From: Cellvibrio polysaccharolyticus | GTDB taxonomy: Bacteria; Pseudomonadota; Gammaproteobacteria; Pseudomonadales; Cellvibrionaceae | Length of the DNA stretch: 64,000 nt | Reading direction: 5' to 3' | NCBI RefSeq assembly: GCF_015182315.1 | Contig: NZ_PRDL01000001.1 | Coordinates: 3,348,001-3,412,000 of the forward strand | Shown here: positions 32,384-39,763 of the stretch, piece by piece | Layout: every line of letters begins with the position of its first letter | How positions within the stretch are numbered: the first letter of the stretch is position 1 | Made by a program: the position numbers and the translations under genes | The notes under the pieces: generated by a model | Databases searched by the model: none | What the model was told of the DNA's origin: nothing | What the model saw: the letters and a program-made list of their open reading frames with translations, nothing else

Positions 32384-34108
32384 ATGAATGCGCCTACAGT
32401 TTCATTAAATGGATTGGCCCGCCGCCTGGTAAGCGATGGACTGCTGGACGGAGATTTGGCGAAACAGATTTCTACGGAAGCTGCCAGAGAAAAAGTGCCA
32501 TTTATCCATTACGCAGTAAGGAATGGTGTGCTGGACGCACGCATTATTGCTCAGGCTGCCTCAATTGAGTTTGGCACCCCTTTGTTCGACCTGGATGCGC
32601 TCTTCAAAGACACTATTCCGGACAAGTTGGTCGATGAGAAACTCATTCGCAAACATCATATTTTACCCATGGTTCGTCGCGGCAACCGTCTGTTTCTTGC
32701 AGTAGCAGATCCTACCGATTTACATGCACTCGATGAGATTAAATTCAGCACTGGCATCAGTACCGAGGCTGTACTGGTAGAAGCCGATAAACTCGCAGTG
32801 GCTATAGAACGGTATTTGAAGTCTCTTGTTGAAGGTATTGATGATGCTCTGGCGGGTCTGGACGACGACGGACTGGAAGGACTGGAAGTATCCGGCAGTA
32901 CAGGCAATGACGAAGAGAGCCCCGAGAAGTCTGAAGCAGAAGAAGCCCCGGTAGTACGATTTATTAATAAAGTCTTGCTGGATGCGATTAAAACCGGTGC
33001 TTCGGACATTCACTTTGAACCCTATGAAAAGACTTACCGCGTAAGATTCCGTACCGATGGCATTCTGCAGGAAGTCACCAAACCGCCGGTAAATCTTGCG
33101 ACCCGCATGGCTGCACGCTTAAAGGTGATGTCGCAAATGGACATTTCGGAGCGACGGGTTCCTCAGGATGGCCGCATCAAGATGAAACTGTCGAAAACCC
33201 GCGCCATCGACTTTCGCGTCAACACCTTGCCCACGCTTTTTGGCGAAAAAATCGTACTGCGGATTCTGGATGCTGGCGCAGCCAAGCTGGGGATTGATGC
33301 ACTGGGCTATGAAGATAGCCAAAAGAAAATGTACATGGACGCCTTGGCGCAATCCCAAGGGATGATTCTGGTAACCGGACCTACCGGTAGTGGTAAAACG
33401 GTATCGCTTTATACCGGTTTGAATATTCTTAATACCGATGAAGTGAACATTTCTACCGCAGAAGACCCGGTAGAAATTAACCTGGAAGGCATTAACCAGG
33501 TTCAGATGAATACTCGGGTAGGCCTTACTTTTGCCGAAGCGCTGCGCTCATTTTTACGGCAAGACCCCGATATTATTATGGTGGGGGAGATTCGGGACCT
33601 GGAAACCGCCGAAATTGCCATTAAGGCAGCGCAAACCGGTCACCTTGTACTTTCTACACTGCATACCAATAGTGCGCCTGAAACACTGACTCGTTTGCTG
33701 AATATGGGCGTACCCGCTTTTAACGTAGCCACCAGCGTGAGTTTGATTATTGCCCAGCGTTTGGCGCGCCGCTTGTGTACACTCTGCCGTAAACCAGCGG
33801 AAATACCGGCAGATATTCTTAGTGAAGAAGGTTTTGACGAGATTGGTATTGCTCGTTCGGAATTTGAAATTTACCATCCGGTAGGTTGCCCACAATGCAA
33901 TAAAGGTTATAAAGGACGACTGGGCGTTTATGAAGTAGTTCGCATAACCCCTGTGATCGCAAACCTTATAATGGAGGGAGGAAACTCTCTGCAAATTGCC
34001 AAGGCAGCCAAAGAGGCCGGTTTCAATAACCTGCGAACGTCGGCTTTACGCAAGGTTGCCATGGGTTTAACCAGCCTCGAAGAAGCTAACCGGGTCACCA
34101 AGGACTAA
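32384..34108 (+). CDS. pilB: Type IV pilus assembly ATPase PilB
   Basis: 574 residues. N-terminal GspE/PilB N-domains (about 5-150), an acidic linker (about 155-185), then the secretion ATPase core with Walker A GPTGSGKT near 330-337, an Asp box, Walker B (DIIMVGEIRD) and a His box (GHLVLSTLHTNSAPETLTRL). A zinc-binding set CTLC...CPQC is near 465-510. It powers pilus extension at the cytoplasmic face. It starts the plus-strand operon pilB-pilC-pilD-coaE-yacG. Confidence 0.97.
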   Translation: MNAPTVSLNGLARRLVSDGLLDGDLAKQISTEAAREKVPFIHYAVRNGVLDARIIAQAASIEFGTPLFDLDALFKDTIPDKLVDEKLIRKHHILPMVRRGNRLFLAVADPTDLHALDEIKFSTGISTEAVLVEADKLAVAIERYLKSLVEGIDDALAGLDDDGLEGLEVSGSTGNDEESPEKSEAEEAPVVRFINKVLLDAIKTGASDIHFEPYEKTYRVRFRTDGILQEVTKPPVNLATRMAARLKVMSQMDISERRVPQDGRIKMKLSKTRAIDFRVNTLPTLFGEKIVLRILDAGAAKLGIDALGYEDSQKKMYMDALAQSQGMILVTGPTGSGKTVSLYTGLNILNTDEVNISTAEDPVEINLEGINQVQMNTRVGLTFAEALRSFLRQDPDIIMVGEIRDLETAEIAIKAAQTGHLVLSTLHTNSAPETLTRLLNMGVPAFNVATSVSLIIAQRLARRLCTLCRKPAEIPADILSEEGFDEIGIARSEFEIYHPVGCPQCNKGYKGRLGVYEVVRITPVIANLIMEGGNSLQIAKAAKEAGFNNLRTSALRKVAMGLTSLEEANRVTKD

Positions 34109-34114
34109 GTACAC

Positions 34115-35380
34115 ATGGCCACCATTTCAGCCACCAAGAACAAAACAACAGGCTCATCTACCCGCAAAGTGTCGGCAACCACCAATACGTATGTATATAA
34201 AGGTGTCGATAGAAAAGGGCAAAAGATTCAGGGCGAAATGAATGGTATAAGCCCTGCCATAGTTAAGGCTCAGCTGCTAAAACAAGGGATTGCAGCAAAA
34301 ACTGTTACTAAAAAAAGCAAACCCTTATTCGGAAGCGGCGGTAAGGCTATCAAACCTGCAGACATCGCCGTCTTCTCCCGCCAGATGGCCACCATGATGA
34401 AAGCCGGTGTGCCGCTGGTTCAAGCGTTTGATATTGTTGCCGATGGTCTGGAAAACCCCAATCTTAAAAAACTGGTTTTGGATATTCGCGATACGGTAGC
34501 ATCCGGGGGTGGGTTTGCTTCTGCACTGCGCGAGCATCCCAAGTATTTTGATGATTTATTTTGCAATCTTGTGGATGCCGGTGAGCAATCCGGTGCACTT
34601 GAGACCATGCTTGATCGTATTGCCACCTACAAAGAAAAAACCGAAGCATTAAAAGCCAAAATCAAAAAAGCGATGACTTATCCGATCGCAGTAGTGGTCG
34701 TTGCTCTTGTCGTAACAGGTATTCTTCTCGTGAAGGTTGTGCCCCAATTTGCCGAGACTTTTAGCGGATTTGGCGCGGAACTACCTGCTTTCACATTATT
34801 TGTAATGCATCTGTCCGAGCTGGCTCAAGCCTATTGGCTTTACATTCTTATTGGCTGCATTGCTTCAGTCTTTATCATTAAAGAAGCAATTAAAAGATCC
34901 CCTGCCCTCGCCTATGCGGTAGACAAATACATCTTAAAAGTGCCTATCGTAGGTCAAATTCTGTACCTATCAGTAATGGCGCGTTTTGCCAGAACACTGT
35001 CCACCACTTTTGCTGCGGGGGTTCCGCTAATTGATGCACTTACCTCGGTCGCGGGTGCAGCAGGAAACCGCGTTTATAGTGAGGCAATTATAAGAGTACG
35101 AGAGGACGTTTCCACCGGACTGCAATTGAACACAGCACTGAAAGCACGCGCTATATTTCCAACTTTATTGGTACAAATGTCTGCCATTGGTGAAGAGTCT
35201 GGCGCATTGGATGGGATGCTGGACAAGGTGGCCGTTTATTACGAAGAAGCTGTAGATAATATGGTAGATAGTCTTACATCTCTCCTTGAGCCTATGATTA
35301 TGTCCGTACTAGGGGTTCTGGTTGGCGGCCTGATGATTGCGATGTACTTGCCTATTTTCCAACTCGGCGCGGTGGTTTGA
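34115..35380 (+). CDS. pilC: Type IV pilus inner-membrane platform protein PilC
   Basis: 421 residues with two GspF domains, the first near 85-210 (FSRQMATMMKAGVPLVQAFDIV) and the second near 290-410 (FARTLSTTFAAGVPLIDALTSVA). Three membrane helices are visible near 185-205, 235-255 and 390-415. It couples PilB to the pilin pool in the inner membrane. It starts six bases after pilB; its stop overlaps the pilD start by one base. Confidence 0.96.
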   Translation: MATISATKNKTTGSSTRKVSATTNTYVYKGVDRKGQKIQGEMNGISPAIVKAQLLKQGIAAKTVTKKSKPLFGSGGKAIKPADIAVFSRQMATMMKAGVPLVQAFDIVADGLENPNLKKLVLDIRDTVASGGGFASALREHPKYFDDLFCNLVDAGEQSGALETMLDRIATYKEKTEALKAKIKKAMTYPIAVVVVALVVTGILLVKVVPQFAETFSGFGAELPAFTLFVMHLSELAQAYWLYILIGCIASVFIIKEAIKRSPALAYAVDKYILKVPIVGQILYLSVMARFARTLSTTFAAGVPLIDALTSVAGAAGNRVYSEAIIRVREDVSTGLQLNTALKARAIFPTLLVQMSAIGEESGALDGMLDKVAVYYEEAVDNMVDSLTSLLEPMIMSVLGVLVGGLMIAMYLPIFQLGAVV

Positions 35381-36282
35381 TGTTGCATGATTTTCTCCAC
35401 GCGCTGGCTTTATTCCCCGCACTGTCTCTTGGTCTTGTATTAATTATTGGCTTGATCATTGGCAGTTTTTTAAATGTGGTTATACACCGCTTGCCGAAAA
35501 TGATGGAGCGGGAATGGAAGCAGCAGTGTGAACTGCTACTTGATACTGCCCATACAGCAACCGATACCACAACACCCGCTGAAAATACCCAGCCCTTCAA
35601 TTTGATGGTGCCGCGCTCGCGTTGCCCGCATTGCGGTCATGCCATTACGGCGCTACAAAATATCCCGGTGATCAGCTACCTGGTATTGCGCGGCAAGTGC
35701 GCAGGCTGCAAGGCGGCTATTTCTCCCCGTTATCCCATTATTGAACTGGTGACCGGTTTATTGTCGGTAGCGGTAGTGGCTTATTTGGGGCTTACCACCG
35801 CCGCTTTATTAGGGCTGGTCTTTACCTGGTGCCTGATCACCTTGACCATGATCGATGCCGACACTCAATTATTGCCGGACGATATTACCCTGCCGTTATT
35901 GTGGCTGGGGTTAATCGCTAATAGCTTCGGCGTGTTCACCACCCTGGAAAATGCACTTTGGGGTGCGGTTGCCGGTTATATGGTGCTTTGGTCTATTTTC
36001 TGGCTCTTCAAATTACTCACGGGCAAAGAAGGCATGGGCTATGGCGACTTCAAGTTACTGGCCGCCCTGGGTGCCTGGATGGGCTGGCAAGTTTTACCAC
36101 AGATTATTATTTTGTCGTCTCTGGTCGGAGCCGTGGTTGGTATTGCCTTGATGCTTATTAAAAAACGCGGTAAAGAAGTACCTATTCCTTTCGGCCCCTA
36201 TCTCGCGGTGGCAGGCTGGATCGCCTTTGTGTGGGGCGATGCGATTAACCATCATTACCTTTCTCTCACGCTTCCACAGTGA
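35380..36282 (+). CDS. pilD: Prepilin peptidase / N-methyltransferase PilD
   Basis: 300 residues from the ATG at 35380 (a TTG lies one codon before). Two CxxC pairs (C82/C85 and C107/C110) form the zinc site of the methyltransferase domain. The aspartyl protease residues are D159 in MIDADTQLLPDD and the Asp of GMGYGDFKLLAALG. About eight membrane helices. It cleaves the pilin leader after Gly and methylates the new N-terminus. It overlaps pilC by one base and coaE by four. Confidence 0.97.
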   Translation: MLHDFLHALALFPALSLGLVLIIGLIIGSFLNVVIHRLPKMMEREWKQQCELLLDTAHTATDTTTPAENTQPFNLMVPRSRCPHCGHAITALQNIPVISYLVLRGKCAGCKAAISPRYPIIELVTGLLSVAVVAYLGLTTAALLGLVFTWCLITLTMIDADTQLLPDDITLPLLWLGLIANSFGVFTTLENALWGAVAGYMVLWSIFWLFKLLTGKEGMGYGDFKLLAALGAWMGWQVLPQIIILSSLVGAVVGIALMLIKKRGKEVPIPFGPYLAVAGWIAFVWGDAINHHYLSLTLPQ

Positions 36283-36920
36283 AAAACACCATCCCCTTTT
36301 CCCCTGCCACCGACAAGCTGAAAATTGGTTTGACCGGTGGCATCGGCAGTGGCAAATCGCTGGTTTCCGATATTTTTCAACAGCAACATGACATTACCGT
36401 CATCGATGCGGATCTTCTGGCAAGGGAAGTAGTAATGCCCGGCCAACCGGCACTGGAAAAAATTGCCGGGCATTTTGGCGACGCCATATTACAAACCGAT
36501 GGCTTTCTTGATAGACGCACGTTGCGGGACATTATTTTTACTGCGCCGGCCGCAAAAGAATGGCTTGAGCAGTTGTTGCACCCGCTGATTAACCAGCGTG
36601 CAGCAGCGCAGCTGGAAATTGTCGAATCTCCCTACGCCATCTTCACCTCCCCATTATTATTGGAAGGCACGCAAACCAGGCTGGTCAACCGGGTATTGGT
36701 GATAGATGCCCCGGAAGCCATGCAAATTGCCAGGGCGAGTTTACGGGATGGCAGCACCGGCGAGAAAATCCAGCGCATTATGGCGACACAATTAAGCCGT
36801 GAAGAGCGCTTGGCGCAGGCAGATGATATTATTCATAATCACGGTACGCTGACTGACTTGCAACAACAGGTGGCTCAGCTACACGAATTTTATGTATCGC
36901 TTGTGCAGGAACAATTTTGA
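36279..36920 (+). CDS. coaE: Dephospho-CoA kinase CoaE
   Basis: 213 residues, GTG start overlapping the pilD stop (GTGA). P-loop GLTGGIGSGKS, IDADLLAREVV and HPLI (LLHPLINQRAAAQ) are the family motifs. It performs the last step of coenzyme A synthesis. Linkage to pilD is conserved in gammaproteobacteria. Confidence 0.96.
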   Translation: MKNTIPFSPATDKLKIGLTGGIGSGKSLVSDIFQQQHDITVIDADLLAREVVMPGQPALEKIAGHFGDAILQTDGFLDRRTLRDIIFTAPAAKEWLEQLLHPLINQRAAAQLEIVESPYAIFTSPLLLEGTQTRLVNRVLVIDAPEAMQIARASLRDGSTGEKIQRIMATQLSREERLAQADDIIHNHGTLTDLQQQVAQLHEFYVSLVQEQF

Positions 36921-37105
36921 CAACGCCAACCAACCCTGATGTTTTGCAGCTGAATTGCCCTATTTGTAAAAAAATAGTGCTCTGGAATGACGACTTTCCT
37001 TTTCGACCCTTTTGTAGCGACCGCTGCCGTCTGATTGATTTAGGCGATTGGGCCAGCGAAAGTCATCGTATTGCCGGTGATCCGGTTATTCCGGACGAAG
37101 AATAA
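36917..37105 (+). CDS. yacG: DNA gyrase inhibitor / zinc-binding protein YacG
   Basis: 62 residues, TTG start overlapping the coaE stop (TTGA). Four zinc cysteines: C14 and C17 (CPICKK), C33 and C37 (FCSDRC), followed by RLIDLGDWASE. E. coli YacG inhibits gyrase by binding GyrB. Confidence 0.95.
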   Translation: MTTPTNPDVLQLNCPICKKIVLWNDDFPFRPFCSDRCRLIDLGDWASESHRIAGDPVIPDEE

Positions 37106-37181
37106 ACCGTCGTTTTATGAGCTCGGAAAGTGCCTTCCTTTTTTACACCAAAGGACAGGAGTCTTAACACTCACCTGCCCT

Positions 37182-38123
37182 TCACGCATTCCACCAGGCA
37201 CTGATGGCGGCGATTCCGTGGCCGCCATGCTGTTTCGCCGTGGGTAAATCCTCAGGGTGCATTCCTCCCAGAGCAAATACCGGACAACCCGCCAGCGCCG
37301 CCAGTTCTGCAAACTTTTCCCAGCCCAGAGGTTGTGCATCCGGATGCGATGTGGTTTTGGCAACGGGAGACAGCAGGATGTAATCCACCCCGATTTTTTT
37401 TGCTTGCAGAATCTCTTCAGCATTATGGCAGGAGGCGCCCAGTAATCGGTTTTCTGCAACCGGGCGGGACGCCAATTGCGCTAACTGATACCGGTTCAGA
37501 TGTAAGCCATCTGCCGACAGGCTGGAAAAAACTTCCGGAGAGGTATTCAACAACAACAGTGCATCATGTTCACGACACAACGCCCGCACACGATCAACCA
37601 GTGACGCGGACAACTCCCGGCCTCCATCTTTAACACGCAATTGCACCAGGCGGATGCCAGCCTTCAGCGCACCTTCAACCCGCTCAAAAAACTGCTGCTC
37701 CGTTGCTGCATCGCCCGTAATCAACATATTACCCGGCAATTTCAACGCAGCAATAATAGCGCGATTGGCCTTGGGGAAATCGAAATCCGCTAACTGCTGC
37801 CGTGAAACCCACTGCACCGGCTGCCCTTCGTTGCCGACGGGTTCACCGGTAAAACCGGTTACGCGGTGAACATCCAGCAATACTTGCTTGTCGCCATAGT
37901 CGTGGCGAATTTTTATTAAGGGTTCTGAATGGAGAACCTGAATCGCCAACTCCTCTTCCAGCTCACGCGCCAATGCCTGCTGCACAGTTTCCCCGGGCGA
38001 AACCTTGCCACCCGGAAATTCCCATAACCCGCCCTGATGCGCCGAATCAGCGCGACGGGCAATAAATATTTTTCCATCTGCCGCCGTGATGACACCAACA
38101 GCGACGTGAACTTCCTTAACCAT
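37182..38123 (-). CDS. Nudix hydrolase (MutT-type) fused to a ThiE/TenI-like domain
   Basis: 313 residues. The N-terminal Nudix domain (about 1-130) has the box GGKVSPGETVQQALARELEEE, like MutT, which hydrolyses 8-oxo-dGTP. The C-terminal domain (about 135-313) resembles thiamine-phosphate synthase (QLRVKD, DGLHLN, GASCHN, DYILLSPV, FALGGM). The Asp of the ThiE 'ND' motif is replaced (LLNTSPE), and the second metal Asp also looks absent (LNRYQL), so it is probably not a working ThiE. The same fusion occurs in Pseudomonas next to argJ and secA. Confidence 0.9.
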   Translation of the reverse strand: MVKEVHVAVGVITAADGKIFIARRADSAHQGGLWEFPGGKVSPGETVQQALARELEEELAIQVLHSEPLIKIRHDYGDKQVLLDVHRVTGFTGEPVGNEGQPVQWVSRQQLADFDFPKANRAIIAALKLPGNMLITGDAATEQQFFERVEGALKAGIRLVQLRVKDGGRELSASLVDRVRALCREHDALLLLNTSPEVFSSLSADGLHLNRYQLAQLASRPVAENRLLGASCHNAEEILQAKKIGVDYILLSPVAKTTSHPDAQPLGWEKFAELAALAGCPVFALGGMHPEDLPTAKQHGGHGIAAISAWWNA

Positions 38124-38142
38124 ACAACGAACACCGGTCAGC

Positions 38143-38176
38143 TGCCGCTTTTAAACTTTCAGGTTGAAAAGCGGCA
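38143..38176. terminator. Inverted repeat between argJ and the Nudix gene
   Basis: TGCCGCTTTT and AAAAGCGGCA pair perfectly over ten bases with a 14-base loop, 30 bases beyond the argJ stop. No T run follows the stem on the minus strand, so it may be a weak terminator or processing site. Confidence 0.5.
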
Positions 38177-38205
38177 ATGAAAAAGGAATGCGAATCAATG
38201 AAAAA

Positions 38206-39426
38206 TCAGGAACGGTAGTCAGCGTTAATGCGCACATATTCGTAAGAAAGATCGGTAGTCCACAAGGTTTCATGGCTGTCACCACGCCCCAGATCAATAC
38301 GAATGGTGATTTCTGCACCCGACATAACGGCCTGGCCCTGCTCTTCGGTATAAGAAGCCGCTCTGCCGCCATTCTCGACAATCAATACATCATTCAAATG
38401 CACGCGCACTTTGGCTGCATCCAGATCTTTTACACCCGCATAACCAATCGCCGCTACGATGCGCCCCCAATTAGGGTCAGAGGCAAACAATGCGGTTTTG
38501 ATCAATGGCGAGTGTGCTACCGCGTAACCGACATCCAGGCATTCATTGCGATCACCGCCGCCGCTTACGTCCACTGCAACAAATTTGGTAGCGCCCTCAC
38601 CATCGGCAACAATACTTTTTGCGAGGAAGATATGGGCCTCGATAATGACATCACGCAGTTGCTGGTAAAGCTCACCTTCGGCGGTTTGAATTTCCGGCAA
38701 ATCTACCTGACCGGAAGCAATCAGAATGCAGGAATCATTGGTCGAGGTATCGCCATCAATGGTGATGCGATTGAAAGATTTATCTGCAGCCTCGCGCAAC
38801 AGCGCTTGCAACACCGGCTGTGCCACTTTGGCATTGGTAGCGATGTAACCCAGCATGGTTGCCATATTGGGTTTAATCATTCCGGCACCCTTGGCGATAC
38901 CATTCACGGTAATGGTCTGGCTTTGCCAGACGATTTGCTTGCTGAAACCTTTGGCGCGGGTGTCGGTGGTCATGATGCCGGCGGCTGCGTCATCCCAACC
39001 TTGCTCGGTAACTTTTTCCAGTGCTTCCGGGATAACCGCAACGATTTTTTGTACCGGCAGCGGCTCGCCAATAACACCGGTTGAGAATGGCAACACCTGC
39101 TCTTTTTTCAACCCGCGTAATTGTGCGATGGACTCACAGGTCGCAAGCGCATCGTTAATGCCCTGCTCGCCCGTACAGGCATTGGCGTTGCCGGAGTTGA
39201 TGACCAGATAACGAATCGGCGCTGCGGCCAAATGCTTTTTACAAACCGTCACCGGCGCTGCGCAAAACGCATTGAGCGTAAACACACCGGCCACCTGGCT
39301 GCCTTCAGCCAGTTCAAACAATACAACATCACGGCGGCCTGGCTTTTTAATACCAGCGGATACCGCCGTTAATTTAACACCGGCAACGGGATGCATTTCG
39401 GGAAAAGGATATTCACCAACAGCCAT
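38206..39426 (-). CDS. argJ: Bifunctional glutamate N-acetyltransferase / amino-acid acetyltransferase ArgJ
   Basis: 406 residues. It recycles the acetyl group from N-acetylornithine to glutamate in arginine synthesis. The self-cleavage site is visible as KGAGMIKPNMATMLGYIATNA, where the Thr of ATML becomes the N-terminal nucleophile of the beta subunit. Other signatures are SGNANACTGEQG, FNRITIDGDTSTND and DPNWGRI. It lies between the Nudix gene and secA, on the same strand. Confidence 0.97.
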   Translation of the reverse strand: MAVGEYPFPEMHPVAGVKLTAVSAGIKKPGRRDVVLFELAEGSQVAGVFTLNAFCAAPVTVCKKHLAAAPIRYLVINSGNANACTGEQGINDALATCESIAQLRGLKKEQVLPFSTGVIGEPLPVQKIVAVIPEALEKVTEQGWDDAAAGIMTTDTRAKGFSKQIVWQSQTITVNGIAKGAGMIKPNMATMLGYIATNAKVAQPVLQALLREAADKSFNRITIDGDTSTNDSCILIASGQVDLPEIQTAEGELYQQLRDVIIEAHIFLAKSIVADGEGATKFVAVDVSGGGDRNECLDVGYAVAHSPLIKTALFASDPNWGRIVAAIGYAGVKDLDAAKVRVHLNDVLIVENGGRAASYTEEQGQAVMSGAEITIRIDLGRGDSHETLWTTDLSYEYVRINADYRS

Positions 39427-39555
39427 AGCAGACTCTCTTGTTTGAATGTTGTATTAAAAATGGGTTTTGTAATTAATCAGTGCTACCAAAAGAAAATCCA
39501 CAACCATGATATATGGATGTGGATTTCAAAATACTAACAACTGGCATTATGCGAG

Positions 39556-39729
39556 CTTGTTGCCAGGATCTTTGTTCCAAAACCGTCGAGTCAAGGACGA
39601 CTCGACGGAGCTACATGGATGATGCACTCGCCACATCCCTGTGGCTCACCCTGCGGGCAGCTTCACTGTGCAAATTGGCAATCCTGCCAATTTGTCATGC
39701 GCTTTTGGAGCAAAGATACTGACAACAAG
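39556..39729. repeat. MITE-like palindromic element between argJ and secA
   Basis: The ends 39556-39582 and 39703-39729 are inverted copies matching at 24 of 27 positions (CTTGTTG.CAG.ATCTTTG.TCCAAAA). Inside are two perfect ten-base-pair hairpins at 39583-39608 (CCGTCGAGTC, six-base loop) and 39671-39694 (CAAATTGGCA, four-base loop), and a small one (GCCACA/TGTGGC) near 39630. No coding sequence is present. It could be a non-autonomous transposable element or a REP-like intergenic repeat. The rest of the 337-base argJ-secA gap shows no gene. Confidence 0.7.
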
Positions 39730-39763
39730 CGGACAAGAAAATACTCGTCCGATTAAAAGCAAT

